A DNA stretch of 41,522 nucleotides from JAGORM01 sp050255815 (GTDB lineage: Bacteria; Patescibacteriota; Microgenomatia; Levybacterales; GWA1-39-11): NCBI GenBank assembly GCA_050255815.1, contig JBLMVJ010000002.1:1-41522 (forward strand), read 5' to 3'. Each line of letters begins with the position of its first letter. Positions within the stretch are counted from its first letter, which is position 1. Shown piece after piece: positions 33,053 through 41,231 of this stretch. The position numbers and the translations under genes were made by a program. The notes beneath the pieces were generated by a model. The model searched no databases and was not told where the DNA came from. It saw only the letters and a program-made list of their open reading frames with translations.

Positions 33053-33189
33053 CCCTGAAAAGTGCTTTTTAGGCACCAAATCAACATAAGTATAGTGCGA
33101 AATGTTGAATAATGCCTGAGTGTATTTTCAGATAAAATGAATTCAGAGGTACAGATAATCATAGAGGAAAAAGGCACTTCTGTCAACCT

Positions 33190-33218
33190 TTGACACAGGT
33201 TCAAAATTCCTTTAGACT
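33190..33218 (+). promoter_or_regulatory. Leaderless promoter of the energy operon
   Basis: TTGACA (33190-33195), 17-nt spacer, TAGACT (33213-33218), 6 nt, ATG at 33225. The 6 nt between the box and ATG contain GGAGG, but only 1 nt from the ATG, too near for a normal Shine-Dalgarno role. Confidence 0.75.
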
Positions 33219-33224
33219 GGAGGT

Positions 33225-36059
33225 ATGGCCAAGGCTTTGGAGAATTTACTGGTGCCTAAATCTATAGCAGTCATAGGCGCCTCTGCATCTGCCGAAAAAG
33301 TTGGGGCAATAGTCTTAAAAAACATTATCTCTTCCGGATTCACCGGAAAGATCTATCCGGTAAACCCTAAGGAAGACAATATACAGGGAATTACCTGTTT
33401 CCATGATATAGCAAGTCTTCCTGAAGTAGTAGACCTGGCAGTGGTTGCTATTCCCTCTTTAGCAGTGAACCAAACCCTCACCCAAATTGGGGAAAAAGGG
33501 ATTAAGAATGTAGTAGTTTTTAGCGCAGGCTATAAAGAGATTGGCGCTGAGGGAAAAACCTTGGAAGATGAATTAATCTCTATAGCGCAAAAGTTTGAGC
33601 TTAATATCATAGGACCTAACTGCCTGGGATACGTTAACAACACCTGTCCGGTAAATGTTACCTTTGGCCAGCTTGCCCAAAATCCGGGCGTTCTGCGGTT
33701 TGTTTCCCAATCCGGAGCTTTGGCTGCCAGCCTCTTTGATTTTTGTAATGCAACAGGATTAGGGTTTGAAAGCTTTATAACCATGGGGAATAAGTCTGTC
33801 TTAAATGAGAATGATTTCCTCTCTTACTTTTTGGCTCAGGATGAAAATCAACAGGAGGTTAAACCGGTTGGCTTATATCTGGAATCCATATCAGATGGAA
33901 AAGAGTTCCTGCAGATTACCTCAAAATTATCAAAACGCAACCCTATTTTTATCATTAAACCCGGCAAATCTACGGCTGCTTCTAAAGCCATGCAGTCCCA
34001 TACCGGAGCTATAGCGGGTGAGGATTCCGTACTGCAAGCCGCGCTTGCCCAGGCAGGGGTTATCCGCTGCAGTACCCTGGAAGATTACTTTGATTTATCA
34101 CGCGCTTTTGCCTGGGAAAAAGCGCCGGAAGGGCTGCGTGTTGCCATAGTTTCTAACGCCGGTGGCCCTGCGGTTATCAGTGCTGATGCCGTAGTGGCAG
34201 AAGGATTAGAACTAGTTGATTTAGGAGATGAAACCAGAAATAAACTACATGAGTTTTTACCCCGCTTTGCAAGTGTACTCAATCCTGTTGATGTATTAGG
34301 TGACGCTTTGGCTGACCGGGTAGCCCAGGCTGCTGAAACAATTCTGGAAACAAACCGGGTAGACGCCCTGGTTGTCATCCTCACCCCGCAGGTCATGACC
34401 CAAATAGAAAAAACTGCACAGCTTATAGGTGATTTAGGCAAAAAATACCAAAAGCCTATTTTCTGCTCTTTCATAGGCGGCACGCTGGTAGCCCAGGGGG
34501 AGAAGGTTTTAAATGATTACCATATTCCATCCTTCCGGTTCCCGGAGCGCGCCATCTGGACTATAGGCGCTATGGCAAAATGGCGGCTTTGGCAAAAAGC
34601 ACACGCAGATGAAGCGCTTATTGAAACCGCACCTATGCATGAACAGGCTAACCTGAAGATCCGGGGGATCATCCAAAAAGCACTGGAAAACAACCAAAGT
34701 ACTTTGGATAATTTAGACGCAAATGAAATCTTAACTGCCAGCAGCATCCCTACCCCGCCTACCCAGGAAGTTACTTCTTTGGAAGAAGCAAAATCATTCA
34801 TAGATACCTATAAGTGGCCGGTAGTCATGAAGCTTTCTTCCCCGGGGCTTTTACATAAAGCTGACATAGGTGCTATTGTAAAAGATGTTTCAGATGAAGG
34901 CGCTTTGGAGGGAGCATTCATCAATCTGGATAATAAAATACAGGAACTTCCGCCGGAACTTCGTACCCATGTCAAAAAACAGATCCAAAAAGATATTCTC
35001 TCCGGCATTGAAGTACTGGTTGGAGTAAAACGCGACCCTAACTTTGGGCCGGTCCTTCTTTTTGGTGCAGGCGGCACCTTGGCAGAGCTCATCCTGGACC
35101 GCAATTTACACCTGCTTCCTATTGATCCGTCTAAAGCAAAAGAGCTGGTAGAGTCATCAAAAATCTATAAGCTATTAAAGGGATACCGGGGGGAACCGCC
35201 ATACGCACTGGACAAATTATATGACGTAATTGTTAAGCTGAGCTCATTAATTGAATCGTTGCCTGAAGTTACGGATATAGAAGTTAACCCACTCATAGTT
35301 ACCCAGAATGACGTGTGGGCAGTAGATGGAAAAGTAATCTTAAAACATGAAGAAAAACCTACCGCGAAATTGCCTAACTTTCATACGGCTACTACTATAG
35401 AAGCAGCCCATTTGGCAAGTACTTTCCATTATTTTGTATTTGAAACGGTAGAACCTATGCAGTACACGGCCGGACAATACATCAGCGTGAAAGTAGCCAA
35501 TACCCGCATAAACTGCTATTCTATTGCAGCTATTCCGGGAGACAATAAATTTGCATTATTAGTTGACACATCACCGGGAGGACCGGGGTCAAAGTATTTT
35601 GACAACCTGAGGGTTGGCGAAAAAATAACCTATTTGGGACCGCTTGGAACATTCACCTTTAAAGAAGACGGCGCGAAACACCTACTATTCCTGGGAACCG
35701 GATCCGGGATTTCGCCTTTGCGTAACTTAATAGATGATTTATTGAAAGTACAACATGTTACCACGCCTATTTCTTTATATTTTGGCTTACGGTATCCTGC
35801 CGATGTGTTCTGGAAGGATTATTTTGAAGGATTGGAAAAAGAATTCCCCAATTTCAAATTTACACTTGTCATTTCAAAACCGGATGAGTCCTGGCATGGA
35901 AATAGCGGGCATATTACTGACTTTGTCCAGGAAGACTTTCCTGATGCTTCATCCTGCAGCGCATATTTGTGCGGGAACAAACTAATGGTTGAGGAAGCAA
36001 TCAATATGTTAAGCTCTAAAGGATGTCCGAAAGAACGGGTCTATACTGAGAAATTTTAA
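33225..36059 (+). CDS. ADP-forming acyl-CoA synthetase fused to an FNR-like FAD/NAD(P) domain
   Basis: 944 residues. Residues 1-460 are the alpha part: a CoA-binding Rossmann domain (SIAVIGASASAEKVG, then IIGPNCLG at 128-135), a succinyl-CoA-ligase-like domain (FVSQSGALA), and SHTGAIAGED with the phospho-histidine His259. Residues about 470-708 are the ATP-grasp beta part (VVMKLSSPGLLHKADIG; VGVKRDPNFGPVLLFGAGGTLAE; TDIEVNPL). Such enzymes make ATP from acyl-CoA, ADP and phosphate. Residues about 715-944 are a ferredoxin-NAD(P) reductase-like module: CYSI, GGPGS, GPLGTF, the dinucleotide loop GTGSGISPLR (824-833) and AYLCGN, without Fe-S cysteines. The Arg of RxYS is Asn763 here, which may weaken FAD binding. 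One-base overlap (TAATG) with the next gene. Confidence 0.92.
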   Translation: MAKALENLLVPKSIAVIGASASAEKVGAIVLKNIISSGFTGKIYPVNPKEDNIQGITCFHDIASLPEVVDLAVVAIPSLAVNQTLTQIGEKGIKNVVVFSAGYKEIGAEGKTLEDELISIAQKFELNIIGPNCLGYVNNTCPVNVTFGQLAQNPGVLRFVSQSGALAASLFDFCNATGLGFESFITMGNKSVLNENDFLSYFLAQDENQQEVKPVGLYLESISDGKEFLQITSKLSKRNPIFIIKPGKSTAASKAMQSHTGAIAGEDSVLQAALAQAGVIRCSTLEDYFDLSRAFAWEKAPEGLRVAIVSNAGGPAVISADAVVAEGLELVDLGDETRNKLHEFLPRFASVLNPVDVLGDALADRVAQAAETILETNRVDALVVILTPQVMTQIEKTAQLIGDLGKKYQKPIFCSFIGGTLVAQGEKVLNDYHIPSFRFPERAIWTIGAMAKWRLWQKAHADEALIETAPMHEQANLKIRGIIQKALENNQSTLDNLDANEILTASSIPTPPTQEVTSLEEAKSFIDTYKWPVVMKLSSPGLLHKADIGAIVKDVSDEGALEGAFINLDNKIQELPPELRTHVKKQIQKDILSGIEVLVGVKRDPNFGPVLLFGAGGTLAELILDRNLHLLPIDPSKAKELVESSKIYKLLKGYRGEPPYALDKLYDVIVKLSSLIESLPEVTDIEVNPLIVTQNDVWAVDGKVILKHEEKPTAKLPNFHTATTIEAAHLASTFHYFVFETVEPMQYTAGQYISVKVANTRINCYSIAAIPGDNKFALLVDTSPGGPGSKYFDNLRVGEKITYLGPLGTFTFKEDGAKHLLFLGTGSGISPLRNLIDDLLKVQHVTTPISLYFGLRYPADVFWKDYFEGLEKEFPNFKFTLVISKPDESWHGNSGHITDFVQEDFPDASSCSAYLCGNKLMVEEAINMLSSKGCPKERVYTEKF

Positions 36060-37762
36060 TGGAAGAAATATTCAGGCTTACATTTGGCGGAATGGCAGGA
36101 CAAGGCATTAAAGCTGCCGGCCTTATCCTGGCAAAAATTGCAACCAGAAGCGGAAAGCAGGTTTTTACCTACTCAGGCTATCCGTCATTAATCCGCGGCG
36201 GACATAACTTCACCCAGGTATCTATTTCAAAAGGGGAGGTAACTTCTCCCGGCTTAAAAAATGATTTTTGGGTTGCACTGGACCAGAATACCTTACGTAT
36301 GCATAAAGATGAGTTTTCTGACGGTTGCGGGATTTTATATGATGAAGGTAAAAATTATGACCTTTCCGGCATTAATCCTCAGGCAAAACTCTACCCCATT
36401 CCGCTTTCCCAATTTGCAAAAGAAGCAGGCGGACCGGAACTGCTGAGCAACACCGTAGCCTTAGGAGCTGTGGTTGCGCTCCTGGGTGGAAACGTGGAAA
36501 TCCTGAAAGATATGCTGCGGGAAGAATTTGGCCATAAAGGGGATGAGGCGGTAGAAATGAACTATAAAGCAGTGAGCCTGGGGTATGAACACATGAAGGA
36601 CAAGATGTTCCGTGAAGTGTTAAAACCCGAAGAACAGGTGACTCCCCGTATGGTTGCCAATTCAAATGATATGGCTGCTCTGGGAGCTATTGCTGCAGGA
36701 CTTCAATTTGCTGCAATCTACCCCATGTCCCCCGCATCTAATATTATGCATGTGTTAGCAGCCCACCAGAAAGAATATGGATATGTTTATAAACAGCCGG
36801 AGGATGAAATCTCCGCAATTAATATGGCTATAGGCGCTTCTATGGCAGGAGTACGCTCCATGACTGCAACCTCAGGAGGAGGCTTTAGCCTTATGACAGA
36901 AGCATTTGGACTGGCAGGCATGACGGAAATGCCCATAGTCATAGTAAACGCCATGCGTCCGGGCCCCGCAACCGGTTTACCTACCTGGAGCGGACAGGGG
37001 GATTTGCAGTTTGTACGGCATGCACACCAGGGCGATTTCTTACGTATCATATTGGCGGCCGGAGACGCAGAAGAGACCTTCCATCTTACCACCCAGGCGT
37101 TTAATCTGGCAGAAAAATACCAAACGCCCGTAATAATCCTCACGGATAAAAATTTATGTGAGCATGACCAAAGCATGCCACTACCTGATATGTCTTCTTA
37201 TTCTGTTGACCGGGGAAAATTTACTACAGACAAACAGGAAGATTATAAACGGTATAAAGTAGAAGAAGACGGGATTTCCCTCAGAAGCCCTGCCGGAACC
37301 CCTAATTTTTTCCTGGCAAATTCATATGAACATGATGAATACGGTTTTGACACGGAAGAGCCGGGTATGATTAATGCGCAAATGGAAAAACGGATGAGAA
37401 AACAGAAAACATGCCGGGAACAGGAAGATATTTCACCTAAATTATTTGGGAACCCGGAAGCAGACTTAACCATAGTATCATGGGGCAGCAATAAAGGGAG
37501 TATTTTACAGTCTTTGAAAGAGTTCCCCAATGTTAACTTTTTACATATCACCTGGATAAACCCGTTCCCTGCGCAGAAAGTAAAAGAGGTTCTTTCTTCT
37601 GCTAAAAATGTGTTAAATGTTGAAGGAAATATCTCAGGCCAAATGGCTTCTTTAATCAGGGAACAGACGGGCATAGAAATCACCAACCACCTGTTGAAAT
37701 ATGACGGACGGCCTATTTTTCCGGAAGAAATTGCAGATAAAATAAAAAGTATTATTGGATAA
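36059..37762 (+). CDS. 2-oxoacid:ferredoxin oxidoreductase, fused gamma-alpha subunit
   Basis: 567 residues. The gamma domain (1-185) has TFGGMAGQGIKAAG and YPSLIRGGHNFTQV. The alpha domain begins near 200 with NSNDMAALGAIAAGLQFAAIYPMSP, followed by QPEDEISAINMAIGASMAGVRSMTATSGGGFSLM in blocks and MRPGPATGLPTWSGQGDL near 299. This gamma-alpha order is common in archaeal and bacterial OFORs. With the beta subunit it oxidises a 2-oxoacid with CoA to acyl-CoA and reduces ferredoxin. Whether it prefers pyruvate, 2-oxoglutarate or another acid cannot be told from sequence. It overlaps the previous gene by one base and precedes the beta gene by 3 nt. Confidence 0.95.
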   Translation: MEEIFRLTFGGMAGQGIKAAGLILAKIATRSGKQVFTYSGYPSLIRGGHNFTQVSISKGEVTSPGLKNDFWVALDQNTLRMHKDEFSDGCGILYDEGKNYDLSGINPQAKLYPIPLSQFAKEAGGPELLSNTVALGAVVALLGGNVEILKDMLREEFGHKGDEAVEMNYKAVSLGYEHMKDKMFREVLKPEEQVTPRMVANSNDMAALGAIAAGLQFAAIYPMSPASNIMHVLAAHQKEYGYVYKQPEDEISAINMAIGASMAGVRSMTATSGGGFSLMTEAFGLAGMTEMPIVIVNAMRPGPATGLPTWSGQGDLQFVRHAHQGDFLRIILAAGDAEETFHLTTQAFNLAEKYQTPVIILTDKNLCEHDQSMPLPDMSSYSVDRGKFTTDKQEDYKRYKVEEDGISLRSPAGTPNFFLANSYEHDEYGFDTEEPGMINAQMEKRMRKQKTCREQEDISPKLFGNPEADLTIVSWGSNKGSILQSLKEFPNVNFLHITWINPFPAQKVKEVLSSAKNVLNVEGNISGQMASLIREQTGIEITNHLLKYDGRPIFPEEIADKIKSIIG

Positions 37763-37765
37763 ATT

Positions 37766-38623
37766 ATGACATTACTTGCTGACTTACAAACACCATGCTC
37801 ACCTACCTGGTGCCCTGGCTGTGGAGACTTTGCTATCTGGTCTGCATTAAAAAACGCAGCAGTGGAGAAAGGATGGGATAGTACCAATACTGCTATCTTT
37901 ACCGGTATAGGCTGCCATGGCCATATCACTAATTTCACTAAGATTACGTCTATGAATTGCCTGCACGGCCGCTCTATTCCGGTTGCAACCGGGCTGAAGA
38001 TAACTAATAAAAAGCTACATGCCTTTGTTTTTACCGGAGACGGGGACGGACTGGCAGAAGGCGGTAACCATCTGGTCCATGCAGCCCGCCGGAACCATGA
38101 TATTACGGTAGTCCTGCATGATAATGCTATTTACGCGCTTACCACCGGGCAGACTTCTCCGCGTTCTCCGCACGGGTTTAAGTCAAAATCTACTCCGGAA
38201 GGCAATTTAGATAATCCACTGTCTCCCCTCACCCTTGCCATAGCATCCGGCGCAACTTTTGTTGCCAGAGAATATGCCGCCCATATTCCACAACTAACCC
38301 AGTTAATGATAAAGGCAAATGAACACAAGGGCTTTTCCCTCATTGACGTCCTGCAGCCCTGTGTTTCATTTAATGAAATGTATAACCATGCGTTTTACCA
38401 GGAAAACACGTATTATCTACCGGAAGATTATGACAAGACGGATAAGAAAAAGGCATTTGAAAAATCTTTAGAATGGGGAGAAAAACAGATTCCTCTAGGA
38501 ATACTGTATGAAGTAGATACTCCTTCTTATGAGGACCAGATTACAGAAATCTCAGAAAAAACACTATTTGAAAAAGGAACGGAGAAACGTGACATTACAG
38601 AGACATTGAAGAAATACACCTGA
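37766..38623 (+). CDS. 2-oxoacid:ferredoxin oxidoreductase, beta subunit
   Basis: 285 residues. It binds thiamine diphosphate and one [4Fe-4S] cluster. CPGCG (16-20), GIGCHGH (48-52, Cys50) and LQPCVSF (Cys199) give four cysteines (16, 19, 50, 199) with the same spacing as cluster ligands of archaeal OFOR beta subunits. The ThDP/Mg motif GDGDGLAEGGNH starts at 91 and ends in the DNAIYALTTGQTSP block at 119-131. It forms the complex with the gamma-alpha subunit encoded just upstream. The dedicated ferredoxin lies 102 nt downstream. Confidence 0.95.
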   Translation: MTLLADLQTPCSPTWCPGCGDFAIWSALKNAAVEKGWDSTNTAIFTGIGCHGHITNFTKITSMNCLHGRSIPVATGLKITNKKLHAFVFTGDGDGLAEGGNHLVHAARRNHDITVVLHDNAIYALTTGQTSPRSPHGFKSKSTPEGNLDNPLSPLTLAIASGATFVAREYAAHIPQLTQLMIKANEHKGFSLIDVLQPCVSFNEMYNHAFYQENTYYLPEDYDKTDKKKAFEKSLEWGEKQIPLGILYEVDTPSYEDQITEISEKTLFEKGTEKRDITETLKKYT

Positions 38624-38712
38624 GAGTAATTTACCAATTGATCAATTCATCAAAGATTGAAGGTCACAAGTTTAACGTTTTAGCTCTTGTAAACTTTTAA
38701 AAAAGTATTTAA

Positions 38713-38718
38713 TATAGA
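38713..38718 (+). promoter_or_regulatory. -10 box of the ferredoxin gene
   Basis: TATAGA is followed by 7 nt and the ATG at 38726. This would let the ferredoxin and EamA genes be transcribed apart from the OFOR operon. Confidence 0.5.
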
Positions 38719-38725
38719 TTTAGTT

Positions 38726-38983
38726 ATGGATCAGGTACAGGGAGATAAAGAAGTACAAATTGGAAAATATAAAGTTAAGGTAATCCGTGACTTATGTATA
38801 GGTGCCGCTTCCTGCGTAGCAGTTTCCCCCAATATTTTCAAACTGGACGGAGAGAATAAGGCTATCATCCAGGAGGGCCAGACAGATGCAGAGGAAAATA
38901 TCCTCATGGCTGCCCAGTCTTGCCCTACTAAAGCAATTATCATTATTGACACTACCACTAACCAGCAGGTTTGGCCGGCTTAA
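38726..38983 (+). CDS. Small ferredoxin with three cluster cysteines
   Basis: 85 residues. RDLCIGAASCVAVSPNIF places Cys24 and Cys30, with Ala27 where the second ligand of CxxCxxC should be (Asp in Pyrococcus furiosus ferredoxin, Cys in most). AAQSCPTKAI gives Cys66. Three cysteines predict a [3Fe-4S] cluster or an atypical [4Fe-4S] one. Family: single-cluster ferredoxins of the Fer4_15/P450-ferredoxin kind. It is the likely electron carrier for the OFOR upstream, passing electrons to the FNR-like module or a hydrogenase, but this is inferred from context. Gap of 8 nt to the next gene. Confidence 0.9.
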   Translation: MDQVQGDKEVQIGKYKVKVIRDLCIGAASCVAVSPNIFKLDGENKAIIQEGQTDAEENILMAAQSCPTKAIIIIDTTTNQQVWPA

Positions 38984-38991
38984 GTTTTTCT

Positions 38992-39909
38992 ATGTCTTCC
39001 AAAGTTACTAAAGGAATTTATCTTGCGCTTTGTACTGCTTTTATATCAGGCGTTTCCAATTTTGTGAATAAAATTGCGGTAAGCCTGGTAAAACCACCTC
39101 TGGTATTTACAGCTGAAAAAAATCTCTACGTAGGATTAGCAATTGTAGGACTTCTTATCTTTTCCTGGAAGTTTAAGGAAATTAAAAAATTATCCGGACG
39201 GGATGTACTATATCTTACACTTATTGGAATAATAGGCGGTTCAATTCCGTTTTACCTGTTCTTTACCGGTCTTTCCATGATCCCTGCCGTAAACGGTGCC
39301 ATCATCCATAAAACATTATTTATCTGGGTTGCTATCCTGACCATTCCACTCTTGAAGGAAAAAGTTTCAAAGCTGCAAATCCTGGGAGTTGCCTTGTTGT
39401 TCTTTGCAAATTTTTTCATAGGAGGTTTTATTAAATTTCAATTTTCGGCCGGGGAACTCCTGGTGCTGTCTGCTACCTTATTATGGGCAGTTGAAAATAT
39501 TCTGGCAAAAAAAATACTACCCCATGTTGACGCAGATATTGTAGTTGCTGCCAGAATGGGATTAGGATCAATTATACTTATGGCTGCCGCCTTTATCCTG
39601 GCGCCTGCTGCAACCATGAAGGGATTTAATTTATCAGAAGTCCAATGGACGTGGATGGCAATAACCGTAGCTCTTTTACTGGGCTATACTATGACTTGGT
39701 ACCGTGCACTCAAGCTGGCACCTGCCACCACCGTAGCATCAGTCCTGGTATCAGCAACGCTTATCACCAATATTCTTTCCGCTATCTTTATCACCCATGC
39801 CTGGGACATCACCATGGGTATCCAGATACTATTAACTACTTTAGGAATTGGATTATTCTGGCTCTCCTCAAGAAAAACTTTAGCTACCCACCTGACAGCT
39901 AAAAGCTAA
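38992..39909 (+). CDS. EamA/DMT-family transporter
   Basis: 305 residues and about 10 TM segments in two EamA repeats, each with the basic inside/small-residue pattern (first: IYLALCTAFISGVSNFVNKIA; second: ELLVLSATLLWAVENILAKKI, in separate blocks). These carry amino acids, sugars or metabolites across the cytoplasmic membrane. The start is the ATG at 38992; an in-frame TTG at 38971 would overlap the ferredoxin gene and adds only hydrophilic residues. It is likely in the ferredoxin transcript. The substrate may be a fermentation-related metabolite but cannot be told. Confidence 0.87.
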   Translation: MSSKVTKGIYLALCTAFISGVSNFVNKIAVSLVKPPLVFTAEKNLYVGLAIVGLLIFSWKFKEIKKLSGRDVLYLTLIGIIGGSIPFYLFFTGLSMIPAVNGAIIHKTLFIWVAILTIPLLKEKVSKLQILGVALLFFANFFIGGFIKFQFSAGELLVLSATLLWAVENILAKKILPHVDADIVVAARMGLGSIILMAAAFILAPAATMKGFNLSEVQWTWMAITVALLLGYTMTWYRALKLAPATTVASVLVSATLITNILSAIFITHAWDITMGIQILLTTLGIGLFWLSSRKTLATHLTAKS

Positions 39910-39910
39910 T

Positions 39911-39939
39911 TTGCATCCCCCTATAAAAAAGGCTACCAT
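39911..39939 (+). promoter_or_regulatory. Leaderless promoter
   Basis: TTGCAT (39911-39916), 17-nt spacer, TACCAT (39934-39939), 6 nt, ATG at 39946. Confidence 0.55.
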
Positions 39940-39945
39940 AAAAGT

Positions 39946-40275
39946 ATGTCTATTAAAGGCCAGAAAATATCCGGCTTAAGCATGTGGGAGGGTTTTATAT
40001 TGTCAGTTTTCTGGAGCCCGTTAGTTTCCTATAGCCTTCTGGCTTATCTTTGTACGCGTCCTATTGCACAGAATTGCCAGGATATGGCCACGGAATCCAT
40101 GATAGTATTCTGCCTGGGCTTTGCGGTTATCTTCTGGATGGCCTTTACCCTGATTTTTAATTACGTAGAGAAAAAAGCAAATTATTTAGTTTTCTCACTT
40201 CTGCTTTTTATCCCCCTTATTGCGCTGAGTGCTTTTACCGTAGGAAGATACCTGGGGCTCTTCATCATGCATTAA
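39946..40275 (+). CDS. Hypothetical three-helix membrane protein
   Basis: 109 residues, not recognised, with hydrophobic segments near residues 13-35, 51-70 and 80-100. A short external loop after the first helix contains two cysteines (YLCTRPIAQNCQD) that could pair. No catalytic motif is visible. It has its own promoter and ends 11 nt inside the 3' end of the converging gene at 40265-40981. Confidence 0.7.
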   Translation: MSIKGQKISGLSMWEGFILSVFWSPLVSYSLLAYLCTRPIAQNCQDMATESMIVFCLGFAVIFWMAFTLIFNYVEKKANYLVFSLLLFIPLIALSAFTVGRYLGLFIMH

Positions 40276-40981
40276 ACCTGCTTTTTATTACCTCTTTTGT
40301 CCAGTACATAATCTTCTCTTCTTCCTCTTCCGAAAAGGTTTTAATCACCATATTCCAATGGACAACAGCTATATCCCCCATCTTTAAACCCGGCGTTAGC
40401 CAACCGCTATACGGTACTTCTTGAAGAATAGAGGTTAGCTCATACACCCCTTTTGATTTTTCCCGGAGCGAATTGAGCTCTATTTCAGCTTTTTCCGCAG
40501 TTACCTTTTTGACCTCTCCCCACCGTACCATACAATTATTAATAGTCTCTATGTTAAACGGTACTGATCCGCTTGCCCGGCCTACTCCAACGTGTAAAAC
40601 CTGGAACAGGTGGCTCGGAATAAAATTTTCTGGCTTGCGGTCTTTTAATTCATCCAGCAAAAAATCCGGGACTCCTTGTTTTTTGAAATAATCAAGGAGT
40701 AAGAAATAATCCTTTGCTTTCGCTTTTTTAAGGATGTCATTTCCTATCCAATACCCTTCAATAACTTCATAAGAAAATTTTGGCAAAGCCGTAACCTTAT
40801 GTAAAAAATTTAGGTATGGGTTGAGTACTATAAAATGGTCGACTTCTTGAGGTACCCGCTCACATTTCCCGGTCTTAATACATTCCTGGAATACCGCCCC
40901 TGCAGTTTTTAACCCACAGTAACCCAGGGAGTTAGGCGGAAGGGAAAAACGGGATTCCAACTGGAGAGCTGACTCAGACAT
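40265..40981 (-). CDS. Uncharacterised protein with a PNSLGYCG motif, possibly hydrogenase-associated
   Basis: 238 residues, soluble. The N-terminal SRFSLPPNSLGYCGLKTAG motif is followed by PYLNFLHKVTALPKFSYEVIEGYWIGND near residues 66-95 (blocks), PSHLFQVLHVGVG and an SGWLTPGLKMGDIAVVHW block near 196. From memory this resembles DUF6390-type proteins, seen near [NiFe]-hydrogenase genes; I am not certain. It is divergent to a hydrogenase maturation protease gene, which supports the link. The start is the ATG at 40981, chosen over an in-frame TTG at 41017 because TTGTTA-N17-TATTAT ends 7 nt before the ATG and the TTG lies within the -35 box. Confidence 0.7.
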   Translation of the reverse strand: MSESALQLESRFSLPPNSLGYCGLKTAGAVFQECIKTGKCERVPQEVDHFIVLNPYLNFLHKVTALPKFSYEVIEGYWIGNDILKKAKAKDYFLLLDYFKKQGVPDFLLDELKDRKPENFIPSHLFQVLHVGVGRASGSVPFNIETINNCMVRWGEVKKVTAEKAEIELNSLREKSKGVYELTSILQEVPYSGWLTPGLKMGDIAVVHWNMVIKTFSEEEEEKIMYWTKEVIKSRFNA

Positions 40982-40988
40982 GACATAT

Positions 40989-41017
40989 ATAATACAGCCT
41001 TTCCCACGGATTAACAA
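40989..41017 (-). promoter_or_regulatory. Leaderless promoter at 40981
   Basis: Minus strand: TTGTTA (41017-41012), 17-nt spacer, TATTAT (40994-40989), 7 nt, ATG at 40981. It decides between the two possible starts of the gene. Confidence 0.65.
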
Positions 41018-41020
41018 TTG

Positions 41021-41227
41021 AGGGAATAGCGTATAAGCAAAGCTTGCGACCTCCGGTCTTAGGGTATAGCGTTTAGTTATTACACAAGTCCTGACTCTGG
41101 GGAATTCATTATCTCTGAGATTCCGGATCGAATCCGGAATGACAATTTTCTACGAGCTACATGCTATACGCCACTTGCAACATTTCAATAACTTTTACAC
41201 TCAATACTCTATACTGTATACTACATA
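41021..41227. repeat. Composite repeat array of four modules
   Basis: Read on the minus strand: an AAATGTTGCA lead and heptamers AGTGGCG TATAGCA TGTAGCT (41186-41155); the GTCATTCCGG...GGAATCTCAG element (41143-41113) centred on a perfect 9-bp hairpin ATTCCGGAT/ATCCGGAAT; then CTAAACG CTATACC CTAAGACC and GGTCGCAAGCT (41076-41041). Plus-strand CTCAATA-type heptamers (41200-41227) follow. Three of the modules are the same as those at 30429-30600, inverted. Confidence 0.85.
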
Positions 41228-41231
41228 CTCT

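Noticed and set aside
33219..33223. Shine-Dalgarno GGAGG for the energy operon
   Set aside because: It ends 1 nt before the ATG, too close for normal use, and the promoter predicts that it is not transcribed.
38668..38696. Intrinsic terminator after the OFOR beta gene
   Set aside because: The AAGTTTA/TAAACTT stem is weak, the loop long, and it is followed by A rather than T residues on the coding strand.
38971..38991. TTG start of the EamA gene inside the ferredoxin gene
   Set aside because: ATG at 38992 gives a normal N-terminus and an 8-nt gap after the ferredoxin stop.
40982..41017. TTG start of the 40265-40981 gene
   Set aside because: The TTG is part of the -35 box of a promoter that fits the ATG at 40981.
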